Assembly (NCBI GenBank): GCA_902621675.1
Contig: CACNMX010000004.1
Location: forward strand, 1-64,000
Direction of reading: 5' to 3'
DNA length: 64,000 nt
Source of the DNA: an uncultured Prochlorococcus sp.
GTDB lineage: Bacteria > Cyanobacteriota > Cyanobacteriia > PCC-6307 > Cyanobiaceae
The position numbers and the translations under genes were made by a program. Below the pieces are notes generated by a model that saw nothing but the letters and a program-made list of their open reading frames with translations, ran no database searches and had not been told where the DNA came from. The stretch's first letter is position 1. Each line of letters begins with the position of its first letter. Below are positions 53,168 through 63,678 of this stretch, piece by piece.

Positions 53168-53770
53168 TTATAAAAGATACAAGATAATAAATAAAATAAC
53201 CCAAATTCCATCTACAAAATGCCAGTACAATTCAACAGCCTCCAATGGGAAGATATTTTGACTACTTAATCTTCCCCCATTGATTCTGGATTGCCAAGCA
53301 ATAATTAAAATCATTAGAGTGCCTAAAGTGACATGTAATCCATGAAAACCAGTAAGAGCATAAAAAGTACTTGCAAATAAATTATCGGTTAATCCAAAAG
53401 GTAAATGAAAATATTCAAATAATTGACATATCAAAAATATAATTCCAAGAAAAGCAGTAAAAAATAACCATTTTTGGGAATCAGATTTTTTATCTTTTAA
53501 AAGTGCTTTGCCTGCTTTATGGAAAGTTGCACTACTAACAAGTAACAAAATTGTATTGAGTGTAGGTATTGGTAGTTCTAATTCATAAATAGCACCATCA
53601 GGTAATGGATTTACTGCCTTATAAGTTAAATAAGCAGCAAAGAATCCAGCAAAAGTCATTCCGTCCGCAATTAAGAAAGTTATAAGACCAAACATTCTGA
53701 AGTCTTCATGTGTTTCATTAACTTCAGAATTATTTTTTTGAATTTCTTTTGAGCTATCTAGTGTTGTCAT
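53168..53770 (-). CDS. ctaE: cytochrome c oxidase subunit III
   Basis: FGLITFLIADGMTFAGFFAAYL, ALTGFHGLHVTLGT, AVELYWHFVDGIWVILFIILYLL. Confidence 0.96.
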   Translation of the reverse strand: MTTLDSSKEIQKNNSEVNETHEDFRMFGLITFLIADGMTFAGFFAAYLTYKAVNPLPDGAIYELELPIPTLNTILLLVSSATFHKAGKALLKDKKSDSQKWLFFTAFLGIIFLICQLFEYFHLPFGLTDNLFASTFYALTGFHGLHVTLGTLMILIIAWQSRINGGRLSSQNIFPLEAVELYWHFVDGIWVILFIILYLL

Positions 53771-53776
53771 ATGTGT

Positions 53777-55402
53777 TTATTTTTGTTCAGAAATTTCTTT
53801 ACCATAACCATAAGGTTCTTCAACTAATGGAGATTCTCCTTCCCAATTTTCAACTGGAGGTGGAGAAGATGTTAACCATTCAGGTGTAAGAGCATTCCAA
53901 GGGTTATCTCCAGCATCTTTTCCATTTCTCACACTAAGGAATACATTAATTAAAAAAGGAATCGTACTTATAGCCATCAAAAGAGCCCCAAGGCTACTAA
54001 TTTGATTAACGAACTGGAATTGAGGATCATATTCTGCAACTCTTCTTGGCATTCCATTTAAACCAAGCCAATGCTGAGGAGCAAAGCACAAGTTAAATCC
54101 AATAAAGGTAATGATAAAGTGTAAAATTCCTAATTTTTCATTGAACATTTTCCCAGTAACTTTGGGGAACCAGTGATAAATTGAAGAGAAAATAATAAAG
54201 ACAGTCCCTCCATAAACTATGTAATGAAAATGTGCTACGACGAAATAAGTATCATGTACGTGAATATCGAAAGGCACCTGTGCCAAAGCAACTCCTGTAA
54301 TACCTCCAAAAACAAAATTTATAATAAATCCACAAGAGAATAACATTGCACTATTGATAGAAATTTTACCTCCCCATAATGTTGCAACCCAATTGAAAAA
54401 TTTTATACCTGTCGGAACAGCAATAAATGCTGTAGCAATAGTAAAGAACAATCTCATCCAAGGGGGCGTTCCACTCGTAAACATGTGATGCGCCCAAACA
54501 ACTAAACCTAAAACTACTATCCCCATTATCGAAAAAACCATTGTTGTATATCCAAAAAGTGGTTTTCTAGCATGTACAGGAAGTATTTCGCTAACTAAAC
54601 CAAAGGCAGGAAGGACCATAATATATACAGCTGGATGAGAATAAAACCAAAATAAATGCTGATAAACTACTACATTGCCACCTAAAACAGGATTAAAAAA
54701 ACCTGTATTAGCAATGATATCGAAGCTAAGTAGAATTAAAGTGCCTGCTAAAACAGGAGTTGACAAAACAACTAATAGACTTGTTCCAAGCATTGCCCAA
54801 CAATACATTGGCAATTGCATAAGTTTTAGTCCTGGCCTCCTTAATTTGATAATGGTCGCTATAAAGTTTATGCCACCAAATATAGAACTGCCTCCAAGTA
54901 ATAGAACGCTTAAAATCCAAATAATTTGCCCCGATTGAGGAGTAGTTATGCTTAATGGTGGATAAGCCGTCCATCCAGCCTGAGCAGCACCCTCAACAAA
55001 ATAGCTTGCTACCAGCATCAAACCTGAAGGAGGAATTAACCAAAAAGCTACGGCATTTAATCTTGGGAATGCCATATCTCTAGCACCTACATAAAATGGA
55101 ATTAAATAATTTCCAAAAGCACCATTAACTACAGGCACTATCCAAAGGAATATCATTATTGTTCCGTGTAAAGTTAAAACTTGGTTATAAACATCTCTTG
55201 GCATAAAATCAGACATTGGACTAGCCAATTCAATTCTTATAGCGCTTGCTAAGGTTCCTCCTATTAGATAGAAAAGAAAACCACAAACCAGATATTGTAT
55301 CCCAATTACTTTATGATCAAGGCTAAAACTAAAGTATCTAAGCCAACCTTTAGGTTGAAGGCTTTCATTATTAGTTTTTTGTGGATCGATTGATATTGTC
55401 AT
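53777..55402 (-). CDS. ctaD: cytochrome c oxidase subunit I
   Basis: LTLHGTIMIFLWIVP, YQHLFWFYSHPAVYIMVLPAFG, HDTYFVVAHFHYIVYGG. Confidence 0.98.
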   Translation of the reverse strand: MTISIDPQKTNNESLQPKGWLRYFSFSLDHKVIGIQYLVCGFLFYLIGGTLASAIRIELASPMSDFMPRDVYNQVLTLHGTIMIFLWIVPVVNGAFGNYLIPFYVGARDMAFPRLNAVAFWLIPPSGLMLVASYFVEGAAQAGWTAYPPLSITTPQSGQIIWILSVLLLGGSSIFGGINFIATIIKLRRPGLKLMQLPMYCWAMLGTSLLVVLSTPVLAGTLILLSFDIIANTGFFNPVLGGNVVVYQHLFWFYSHPAVYIMVLPAFGLVSEILPVHARKPLFGYTTMVFSIMGIVVLGLVVWAHHMFTSGTPPWMRLFFTIATAFIAVPTGIKFFNWVATLWGGKISINSAMLFSCGFIINFVFGGITGVALAQVPFDIHVHDTYFVVAHFHYIVYGGTVFIIFSSIYHWFPKVTGKMFNEKLGILHFIITFIGFNLCFAPQHWLGLNGMPRRVAEYDPQFQFVNQISSLGALLMAISTIPFLINVFLSVRNGKDAGDNPWNALTPEWLTSSPPPVENWEGESPLVEEPYGYGKEISEQK

Positions 55403-56202
55403 AAATTTACCTCTGGTTTTTTATTTTTGTTAAACCATTCGTTGTAATCAGATTCTTCTTCAACAATTATGGAAGCTCTCATTCCTCCATGATATGGGCC
55501 ACATAATTCTGCGCAAATTATCGGATATTTTCCTACTTTCGTAGGAGTGAAATTTAGAATAGTAGGTTGCCCAGGAATAATATCCTGTTTAATTCTGAAC
55601 TCTGGCACCCAAAAAGCATGAATGACATCTTTGGATTCCATCTTCATTGATACTTTTTGATCAACAGGTACGTGTAGTTCTCCTGATATAAAATTGCCCT
55701 TGGGATAATTGAATAGAAATGCAAATTGCATAGCTGAAACTTCAATTGATAAATTATTTATTGCTATTTCATTATCAGAAGTTTGACTTATTCCAGCCCA
55801 TATTTTTTCTGTGTTAGAACTCATCATTTCATGGCTATGATTTAGTTCTTTCATCCCTCCCATTCGATCGTAAATGTTGTAGCTATATAAACCTATTAAC
55901 AAAACAATTATTGAAGGAATAATTGTCCATACAATTTCTAAGCTTAAATTTCCCTCTAAAGCTATACCATCTCCTATCTGATCATTCCTTTTCCTAAACT
56001 TAAATAAGCTATAAATAACAGCTATTGTCATTCCTATAAAAATAATTAATCCAATGATGAAAAGAATTTTAAAAAGTTCATCGTAAATTGGTGCATTAAT
56101 ACTTGCTTCCGCTGGGAGCAAATTTACATTAAAACCAATCCAAAAAGATATAGCAAAAACGAGTGAAATAATTAGTATTAAATAAATGTTTTTATTTAAC
56201 AA
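55399..56202 (-). CDS. ctaC: cytochrome c oxidase subunit II
   Basis: DVIHAFWVPEFRIKQDIIPGQ, ICAELCGPYHGGMRASIIV (CuA site CxxxCxxxHxxM). Confidence 0.96.
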   Translation of the reverse strand: MLNKNIYLILIISLVFAISFWIGFNVNLLPAEASINAPIYDELFKILFIIGLIIFIGMTIAVIYSLFKFRKRNDQIGDGIALEGNLSLEIVWTIIPSIIVLLIGLYSYNIYDRMGGMKELNHSHEMMSSNTEKIWAGISQTSDNEIAINNLSIEVSAMQFAFLFNYPKGNFISGELHVPVDQKVSMKMESKDVIHAFWVPEFRIKQDIIPGQPTILNFTPTKVGKYPIICAELCGPYHGGMRASIIVEEESDYNEWFNKNKKPEVNL

Positions 56203-56417
56203 TTGTTCTCTAAAAATTTGTATTTATATTCTCAAGATATTCAATTTTTTTAATCCTGCATCCTTTGTTAAAAGAAAAACATTTAAATTCACAACTTCTT
56301 AAGATTTATAAAATAAAAGGCGTATTATTAATAACTTTTTAGAGTTAATTGTCAGGGAAAAAAGATTAAATTTGTAAATTATTTTTTAAATTAAACATAT
56401 TAATTTTTAATTAATGT

Positions 56418-57392
56418 TTGTATTTTGAATCTAATTTATTATGCAAAATAATAGGTTTTATCCATTTGATTAATAACCAATTATATAAATCAAAATATCT
56501 GACAATTTTTAAAAGGTTGGGAAGTCATAGTGTATTTGCACTTATCGCACTAATCGTAATTGGAGGTGCTACGAGAGTCATGGAGGCAGGACTTGCCTGT
56601 CCAGATTGGCCATTATGCTATGGATCTTTTTTGCCTTTTAAACATATGAACCTAAGAGTATTTCTAGAGTGGTTTCATCGTCTAGATGCTTTTCTGGTTG
56701 GAATATTAATTCTTTTTAAATTTGCGCTTTCAATTATTTGGAAAAATGAAATTCCAAATTGGTTACCTAAAACTTATTCATTATTACTTTTTCTTGTTAT
56801 TGTCCAAGGATCCTTTGGGGCTTTAACAGTAATAAACCTGCTTGATTCATATACTGTTACTGGCCATCTCTTAATAGCTTTTCTACTTCTCATTACAACT
56901 ATTTCAATAAATCAAAATTTAGAAAATTACGATATTGAAAAGCCATTAATCTGGTGGAGATTATTATTTTTTATTCCTCTTTTACTTACTCTGGTTCAAT
57001 CTTTTATTGGCGTAAGGCTTTCATCAACCTGGTCAGCGCATATTTGCTTATCTTTTAATAAACAATGTTTAATTCTAAATACACATAAATTATTTGCTTT
57101 TCCAATTGCTTTCTCAATTTTATTGATTATTGCTATTGCAATTTATAAGAGAAGTTTGCTTAAGGAAAATTGGAAATATCTCACAACACTTATTTTTCTC
57201 TTGTTTTCCCAAATTACTTTGGGTGTTTTAAGTCTTAAAACAAATTTAAATGAACCTATTTTTATTATCGGTCATCAACTTAACGCCTCTTTATTTATTG
57301 CGATATTAACAACATTAATTTTTAGAAATCCTTTTACCAAAAAAGGTCTAAACCACTCACTTAATCCTCAAACGGTCGGTATCAACTCATGA
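56418..57392 (+). CDS. ctaA: heme A synthase
   Basis: [51 protein letters not shown]. The true start may lie downstream of 56418. Confidence 0.9.
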   Translation: MYFESNLLCKIIGFIHLINNQLYKSKYLTIFKRLGSHSVFALIALIVIGGATRVMEAGLACPDWPLCYGSFLPFKHMNLRVFLEWFHRLDAFLVGILILFKFALSIIWKNEIPNWLPKTYSLLLFLVIVQGSFGALTVINLLDSYTVTGHLLIAFLLLITTISINQNLENYDIEKPLIWWRLLFFIPLLLTLVQSFIGVRLSSTWSAHICLSFNKQCLILNTHKLFAFPIAFSILLIIAIAIYKRSLLKENWKYLTTLIFLLFSQITLGVLSLKTNLNEPIFIIGHQLNASLFIAILTTLIFRNPFTKKGLNHSLNPQTVGINS

Positions 57393-58390
57393 ACAGTAGT
57401 AACTTAGAAAACTTGAACTATAAATCTTCAATTAGGGATGAAGTTGTACCTTCAAGAAAAAGATTAACTTTGCCGCCTTGGCTTGAAGTAGCAAAACCTA
57501 GATTAATCCCACTTTTACTGGCCACAACTTTGGGAGGAATGGCTTTAACTGAAGAATGGCCTTTGTCTTCACCTAAACTTATCTGCACTTTAGGAGGAGG
57601 CGCTTTGGCAGCAGCTGCAGCAGGAGCTCTTAATTGCTTATGGGAAATGGAATTAGATAAAAGGATGACAAGAACTAGCAAAAGAGCTTTGCCAGCAGGA
57701 AAGTTGTCATCTGAGACTGTATTTTTAGCCGCCGTATCATGTACTTTGGCAGCTTCGATGCTTTTAGTAAGTGGTGTAAATTATTTGGCTGCGGGTTTAA
57801 CTCTTCTTGGTTTATTTAGCTACGTAATTTTATATACAGTTATTTTGAAACCTCGTACAACAAAAAACATTGTTTTCGGAGGAGTTGCTGGTGCTATACC
57901 GCCCTTAGTTGGAGCGTCTGCTGCCACAGGGCATGTAGGTCTTAGTGGTTGGTGGTTGTTTGGTTTAGTAATGTTATGGACCCCAGCTCATTTTTGGGCA
58001 CTTGCAATTTTGTTGAAGGATGATTACGCATCAGTTGGTATTCCTATGCTCCCTTCTGTTAAAGGATCTGTTTTTACTGCTAAAGCGATTTCTCGTTACG
58101 GATGGGCAACAGTTTTAATGAGTATTATGGGAGTCTTTGCTTTACCTGAAGGGGGCTTATTATACGGAATTATGTTATTGCCATTTAATGGAAGACTTTT
58201 GCAATTAATAAATGAATTAAAGAAATCTCCTGATGATCTTTCAAGAGCAAAGTCTCTTTTTAGGTGGTCTATTCTCTACATGTTTGGCATTTGTCTGTTG
58301 TTATTAATTTCCAGAACCCAACTATCCGTAGAATTTGAGCAGCAATCTATGCAAATATTTTTATCTATTGTATCCCTGCTTAGTAATTAA
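57389..58390 (+). CDS. ctaB: protoheme IX farnesyltransferase
   Basis: [76 protein letters not shown]. Confidence 0.96.
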   Translation: MNSSNLENLNYKSSIRDEVVPSRKRLTLPPWLEVAKPRLIPLLLATTLGGMALTEEWPLSSPKLICTLGGGALAAAAAGALNCLWEMELDKRMTRTSKRALPAGKLSSETVFLAAVSCTLAASMLLVSGVNYLAAGLTLLGLFSYVILYTVILKPRTTKNIVFGGVAGAIPPLVGASAATGHVGLSGWWLFGLVMLWTPAHFWALAILLKDDYASVGIPMLPSVKGSVFTAKAISRYGWATVLMSIMGVFALPEGGLLYGIMLLPFNGRLLQLINELKKSPDDLSRAKSLFRWSILYMFGICLLLLISRTQLSVEFEQQSMQIFLSIVSLLSN

Positions 58391-58426
58391 ATTAGATGTA
58401 AAATGTTTTTTAAGTAAATAGTAAGT

Positions 58427-59446
58427 TTGATGAATTATATAAAAGTAAAAGGGCTCTCAAAATCTTATTCAGAAATCAAGGCTTTAAAAAATTTATCGAT
58501 GGAAATTGAAGCTGGAACATTATTCGGAATACTAGGTCCAAATGGGGCTGGTAAATCAACACTTATAAAAATACTCGCTACTTTAATAGAGCCTGATAGC
58601 GGAGAAGTTTTAATAAATAACATTAATCTGATAAAAAATTCAAGGAAAATTAGAGAATTAATTGGTTATGTTGCCCAGGATATTGCGCTTGATAAAATAT
58701 TAACTGGACGAGAGCTTTTGGATTTTCAATCAGATTTATATCACATCAACAAAAACAAAAAATTTGAAAGGATTAAGAAATTAATAGATCAATTAGAAAT
58801 GAATGATTGGATTGATCGTAAGTGCGGAACTTATTCAGGGGGAATGAAAAGAAGAATAGATCTTGCAGCTGGACTTTTACATTTGCCCCAAGTTTTAATA
58901 TTGGATGAACCTACAGTTGGTTTAGATATTGAAAGTAGAAATATCATATGGCAACTTTTGAAAGATTTGAGAAATAATGGAATGACTATTATTTTAAGCA
59001 GTCACTATCTTGATGAAATAGATAAATTGGCAGACAAATTAGTGATAATTGATGATGGAAGAGTTATAGCAGAAGGGGCTCCTACAGAACTGAAAAATAA
59101 ATTAGGCGGAGATAGAGTAACTTTGAAAGTAAGAGAATTTAGTAATCAGGAAGAAGCAAAAAATATATGCCAAATTTTATCTTCAATAGATGGCATTAGT
59201 CAGATTATCATTAATGAAGCCCAAGGTTTCTCGATAAATTTTGTAGCAGATAAGGAAAAAGATTTACTTACGAAGCTTAAAGTGGAATTGGCTTTCTCAA
59301 AGTTTGAAATTTTTTCTCTTACCCAAAGTCAGCCAAGCTTGGATGATGTATATCTTCAGGCAACTGGGAAAACATTATTGGACGCCGAAATTTCTATGGC
59401 AGGGAAAAGAGACCTAAAAAAAGAATCAAAGCAATCCATGCGATAA
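58427..59446 (+). CDS. ABC transporter ATP-binding protein (multidrug/DrrA-like)
   Basis: GILGPNGAGKSTLIKILATLIEPDSG, YSGGMKRRIDLAAGLLHLPQVLILDEPTVGLD. Confidence 0.93.
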   Translation: MMNYIKVKGLSKSYSEIKALKNLSMEIEAGTLFGILGPNGAGKSTLIKILATLIEPDSGEVLINNINLIKNSRKIRELIGYVAQDIALDKILTGRELLDFQSDLYHINKNKKFERIKKLIDQLEMNDWIDRKCGTYSGGMKRRIDLAAGLLHLPQVLILDEPTVGLDIESRNIIWQLLKDLRNNGMTIILSSHYLDEIDKLADKLVIIDDGRVIAEGAPTELKNKLGGDRVTLKVREFSNQEEAKNICQILSSIDGISQIIINEAQGFSINFVADKEKDLLTKLKVELAFSKFEIFSLTQSQPSLDDVYLQATGKTLLDAEISMAGKRDLKKESKQSMR

Positions 59447-59485
59447 AAAAACTTTTGGTTAACTAACTATAATGAATAATAATTA

Positions 59486-60319
59486 TTGCTAATTATGGAA
59501 TTACAACAATATAATTTATTTTTTTTATATCAAGAAACATTTGCCTTAACAAAGAGATTATTTATTCAATTAAAAAGAAGACCATCAACTCTTTTAGCAG
59601 GAATATTACAACCAATAATTTGGCTTTTTTTATTTGGGGCATTATTCTCTAAAGCCCCTGAAGGTTTTTTACCAGGTGTTGATTCTTATGGGAATTTTTT
59701 AGGAGCAGGACTTATTGTTTTTACAGCTTTTAGCGGAGCCCTAAACTCTGGTCTTCCTTTAATGTTTGATAGAGAGTTTGGATTTCTTAATAGATTACTT
59801 GTGGCTCCTTTAACCAGTAGATTATCGATAGTTTTATCTTCTTTTTTTTACATAACAATCTTGAGCTTTGTTCAGAGTGTAGTAATAATGTTTGTTTCAT
59901 ACTTTTTGGGTTATGGATTGCCCAACTTATATGGTTTAGGAATTGTATTTACAACACTAATTTTATTAGTTCTTTTTGTGACATCAATAAGTTTATGTTT
60001 AGCGTTTGTTCTGCCGGGACATATTGAATTAATCGCTCTTATATTCGTAATAAATTTACCTCTTCTATTTGCGAGTACTGCTTTAGCTCCAATCTCTTTT
60101 ATGCCAAATTGGCTGGGCTGGTTAGCTTCATTAAATCCATTAACTTTTGCTATTGAACCTATTAGGACTGCCTATACACAAACTATGGATTTAGAATTAG
60201 TGGCTTTACATGCCCCATATGGTGATTTAACTTGTAAGAGTTGTATCTCAATTTTATTTTCTTTAACAGTTTTTTCCTTGATAATTATAAGGCCTCTGTT
60301 AAATAAAAAGTTAAATTAG
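59486..60319 (+). CDS. ABC-2 type transporter permease
   Basis: RRPSTLLAGILQPIIWLFLFGALFS, FDREFGFLNRLLVAPLTSRLSIVLSSF, LNPLTFAIEPIRTAY. Start may be 59495. Confidence 0.92.
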   Translation: MLIMELQQYNLFFLYQETFALTKRLFIQLKRRPSTLLAGILQPIIWLFLFGALFSKAPEGFLPGVDSYGNFLGAGLIVFTAFSGALNSGLPLMFDREFGFLNRLLVAPLTSRLSIVLSSFFYITILSFVQSVVIMFVSYFLGYGLPNLYGLGIVFTTLILLVLFVTSISLCLAFVLPGHIELIALIFVINLPLLFASTALAPISFMPNWLGWLASLNPLTFAIEPIRTAYTQTMDLELVALHAPYGDLTCKSCISILFSLTVFSLIIIRPLLNKKLN

Positions 60320-60326
60320 AAATTTT

Positions 60327-60800
60327 ATGCTTTTAAAAAATCATTTAATAGAAGTTTTTAAACAAGCCTCTTTAGAAAATAATTTTTTGCTTAAAGAAAA
60401 TGTTGTTCTTAAGTGGGTCCATAGATTTGGGATTGATTCATTAAATGATTTATTAATCCATAGTTCACTACAAAAAGAAAATCAGCGTGAAGAAGAAAAT
60501 CAAGAACAGATCTCTTTAATTGATGAAATGAATGAAGAAAATCAAGAACAGATCTCTTTAATTGATGAAGTGCATGAAGAAAATCAAGAACAAATCAAGC
60601 TTGAATTATCAAAAACTTTTGAAAATATTGAAGAAACAAAGTGGGAATCAAATGGCCTGGAAACTTCTAGCAGCAATGAAATATCTAAAAAAAATCAAAA
60701 TTCTAATGAAATAAATCAACTTACTGAAACCCCAAAATTACCACTACCTTATATTAAAAATTTAAGAAAGTGGATTAACAACGATAAAAAAGCTAGTTAG
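60327..60800 (+). CDS. hypothetical protein with acidic internal repeats
   Basis: 157-aa intact ORF; EENQEQISLIDEMN-type repeats in the middle. Confidence 0.6.
   Translation: MLLKNHLIEVFKQASLENNFLLKENVVLKWVHRFGIDSLNDLLIHSSLQKENQREEENQEQISLIDEMNEENQEQISLIDEVHEENQEQIKLELSKTFENIEETKWESNGLETSSSNEISKKNQNSNEINQLTETPKLPLPYIKNLRKWINNDKKAS
60492..60598 (+). repeat. 42-bp in-frame tandem repeat, about 2.5 copies
   Basis: GAAGAAAATCAAGAACAGATCTCTTTAATTGATGAA... at 60492, 60534 and 60576 (third partial and diverged). Confidence 0.9.
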
Positions 60801-60803
60801 CTT

Positions 60804-62525
60804 TTACATCATACCTGGCATTCCCATGCCACCCATACCTGGCATTCCCATGCCACCCATACCTGGCATTCCCATGCCACCCATACCTGGCATTCCCATG
60901 CCACCCATTCCTCCCATTGGATCTCCACCTGCTCCTCCAGGGCCTGCGGCTTCAGGCTCTGGAATGTCTGCCATCGCAACTTCTGTTGTGAGGAGCATAG
61001 CTGCAATAGATACTGAATCTTGAAGAGCTAATCTTATTACTTTGGTTGGATCTAATATTCCTGAATCTTTTAAATCCTCATATTTTCCTGAATAAGCATT
61101 AAAGCCTTTGTTAAGTCTTTTAATTTCAGCGACAACTACATCACCATTAAAACCAGCATTTTTTGCTATTTGTTTAGTAGGTTCTAAAAGGGCTTCTTTT
61201 ACTATATTTATCCCTGTTCTTAAATCATCGGAAGATGTTTGACTTAAATTTAAAAGTTCATCTGATATTTCAATTAAAGTTTGTCCACCGCCAGAAACTA
61301 CACCTTCTTCAATAGCAGCTTTCGTAGCATTAAGGGAGTCTTCGATTCTTAACTTTTTGTACTTCATCTCTGTTTCTGTTGCAGCTCCAACTTTGATAAG
61401 TGCTACTCCCCCAGCTAGTTTTGCTATCCTTTCATTGATTTTGTCCTGATCATACTCAGAGTCTGTTATTTCAACTTCTTTCTTTAATTTTTCTACTCGC
61501 GCTTTAACCAAATCTTTAGTGTCTTCGAACGCAACAATAGTAGTTTTGTCCTTCGTGATAGTTATTTTTTTTGCTTTGCCTAAATCATTAATCGATACTT
61601 TATCAAGTGTCATTGATTTATCTTCACTAATTAATTTAGCTCCAGTAAGAATAGCGATATCTTCGAGGGCAGCTTTTCTTCTCTCGCCAAATAACGGTGC
61701 TCTTACGGAAGCTACGTTTAACACTCCACTATTCTTATTCAAAACCAAAGTGGTTAAAGCTTCTCCTTCGATATCTTCAGCAAGAATTAGAAAAGGTGAG
61801 CCTGATTTCTGAATTTCTTCAAGTATTGGAACCAGATCAACTAAAGTTGAAATTTTTTGATCAGTTATTAATATTTTAGGGTTTTCAAGTTCACAAACTT
61901 GCCTTTCTTGGTCTGTTACAAAATATGGAGAACTATAGCCTCTATCAAAAGACATTCCTTCAGTTATATCTAATTCTGTATCTAGTGATTGAGATTCCTC
62001 AACAGTTATTACACCATCCGAAGTAACAATATCCATGGCCTTCGAAATTATAGATCCAATTTCTTCATCACCTCCAGCACTAACTGTTGCAACTTTTTGG
62101 ATATCAGAACCATTTAATGAAATACTTTTGGAACTTAATTTTTCTAAGACAAAAGTTAGGCCTGCCTCCATACCTTTTTTTAACTCCATAGGGTTGGCGC
62201 CAGAAGCAATATTTTTTAATCCCTCCTGGACCATTTTCTGAGCCAAAATGGTTGCTGTTGTTGTTCCATCACCAGCACTCTCTTTTGTCTTGGATGCAAC
62301 TTGTTCTATTAATTTCGCACCTAAATTAGAAATAGGGTTTTCAATCTCGATCTCTTTAGCAACTGTAGATCCATCTCTTACTATATCTGGCGAACCAAAT
62401 TTCTTTTCTATTACAACGTTTTTTGCCTTCGGCCCAATAGTAACCTTTACCGCATTAGCTACGAAATTAACACCTTTTTCTAGCGCTTCTCTTGATTCAT
62501 TAGAAAAACTTAACTGTTTAGCCAT
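60804..62525 (-). CDS. groL: chaperonin GroEL, no adjacent groES (paralog)
   Basis: [63 protein letters not shown]-terminal GGMGMPGM repeats. Confidence 0.95.
   Translation of the reverse strand: MAKQLSFSNESREALEKGVNFVANAVKVTIGPKAKNVVIEKKFGSPDIVRDGSTVAKEIEIENPISNLGAKLIEQVASKTKESAGDGTTTATILAQKMVQEGLKNIASGANPMELKKGMEAGLTFVLEKLSSKSISLNGSDIQKVATVSAGGDEEIGSIISKAMDIVTSDGVITVEESQSLDTELDITEGMSFDRGYSSPYFVTDQERQVCELENPKILITDQKISTLVDLVPILEEIQKSGSPFLILAEDIEGEALTTLVLNKNSGVLNVASVRAPLFGERRKAALEDIAILTGAKLISEDKSMTLDKVSINDLGKAKKITITKDKTTIVAFEDTKDLVKARVEKLKKEVEITDSEYDQDKINERIAKLAGGVALIKVGAATETEMKYKKLRIEDSLNATKAAIEEGVVSGGGQTLIEISDELLNLSQTSSDDLRTGINIVKEALLEPTKQIAKNAGFNGDVVVAEIKRLNKGFNAYSGKYEDLKDSGILDPTKVIRLALQDSVSIAAMLLTTEVAMADIPEPEAAGPGGAGGDPMGGMGGMGMPGMGGMGMPGMGGMGMPGMGGMGMPGMM
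60813..60908 (-). repeat. 24-bp tandem repeat encoding the GroEL C-terminal GGMGMPGM tail, 4 copies
   Basis: ACCTGGCATTCCCATGCCACCCAT repeated at 60813, 60837, 60861 and 60885 (+ strand text). Confidence 0.95.
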
Positions 62526-62656
62526 GTTTACTCAATCTTTTGTCTTATTCTAATCTCCCATAGAATCATTTTTAAGGGATATTTAATTAAGTGGGGAAAG
62601 CCGAATTTCTTTTAATAGGACATACAAATTAACTCAAATAAGAGTATCTTTAAGTT

Positions 62657-62836
62657 ATGGAAGAAACAAATAATCTTATTTTTACTCTTACCGCAATCCT
62701 AGCGATTGCTATGACACTAATATACTTTCCTTTAAGATTTTTCTTAACATTAACTGCTAGAAGTCGAAGACTAAAACTTTTACAAAAAATTAGAAGGTTG
62801 AGAGATGAATTAGGCCAGCCTTATGAAAGTACATAA
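62657..62836 (+). CDS. conserved hypothetical single-TM small protein (59 aa)
   Basis: Below track cutoff: MEETNNLIFTLTAILAIAMTLIYFPLRFFLTLTARSRRLKLLQKIRRLRDELGQPYEST; stop abuts the fabG stop (convergent). Confidence 0.7.
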   Translation: MEETNNLIFTLTAILAIAMTLIYFPLRFFLTLTARSRRLKLLQKIRRLRDELGQPYEST

Positions 62837-63586
62837 CTAAATACTCATACCCCCGTCTATACTGATTGTTTGCCCTGTAATGTAACTTCCTGCATCACTT
62901 GAAACTAAGAATGACACTAAGTTCGCAATTTGAGTACAACTTCCTAATTTTCCTAAAGGGATAACTTTAAGTATCTCTTCAGTATTAAGTTTTTCAGTCA
63001 TTTCTGTTTCTATAAAGCCTGGAGCTATTGCATTTACGTTTATACCTCTTGAAGCAAATTCTTTAGCACAAGTTTTTGTGAATCCTATAACTCCAGCTTT
63101 AGCTGCAGAATAATTTGCTTGACCGGGATTACCAATTATTCCAACAACAGATGAAATATTTACGATACTACCACTTCTTTTTTTCATCATAAATTTTGAA
63201 GCATATTTTGTACAAAGAAAAACCCCTTTTAAGTTTGTATTTAATACATCATCCCATTGTTCCGATTTCATTCTCATCAATAGTCCATCTCTAGTAATAC
63301 CAGCATTGTTAATAAGAATATCAATGGAACCATTAATTTTTATGATTTCTTCAAAAGCTGAACTGACAGAATCCTCTCTTGATACATCAAATTTTAATTT
63401 ATGAGCTTTACCTCCCGAATTTTTTATTGAATTTACAACTTCTTCAGCTTTTTCATCAGAAGAAGAGTAATTAATAAAAACTTCTGCTCCTAAGCGGCTT
63501 AGTTCTAAAGCAATTTCTTTACCAATTCCTCTGCTTGCTCCAGTGATTAAAGCAACTTTGCCTGATAATGAATCTGTATTGGACAT
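62837..63586 (-). CDS. fabG: 3-oxoacyl-[acyl-carrier-protein] reductase
   Basis: ALITGASRGIGKEIALELSRLGAEV, NNAGITRDGLLMRMKSEQWDDVL, NYSAAKAGVIGFTK, GQTISIDGGMSI. Confidence 0.96.
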   Translation of the reverse strand: MSNTDSLSGKVALITGASRGIGKEIALELSRLGAEVFINYSSSDEKAEEVVNSIKNSGGKAHKLKFDVSREDSVSSAFEEIIKINGSIDILINNAGITRDGLLMRMKSEQWDDVLNTNLKGVFLCTKYASKFMMKKRSGSIVNISSVVGIIGNPGQANYSAAKAGVIGFTKTCAKEFASRGINVNAIAPGFIETEMTEKLNTEEILKVIPLGKLGSCTQIANLVSFLVSSDAGSYITGQTISIDGGMSI

Positions 63587-63678
63587 TATGAAATTTAATA
63601 ATTTTCAATCGTAGTACTATTTGTGTAAAGATATTGCTTTTATTTATAATTGTCTAGAAAGTATTAAGTCCTTCTATT

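Noticed and set aside
60809-61006. 65-aa minus-strand ORF with QVWVAWEC repeats
   Set aside because: Alternate frame of the GroEL GGM-repeat tail; the periodicity is inherited from the 24-bp repeats.
62248-62553. 101-aa plus-strand ORF (and 60826-61023, 61519-61812, 62035-62241)
   Set aside because: Antisense to groL; translations reflect the complement of conserved GroEL codons.
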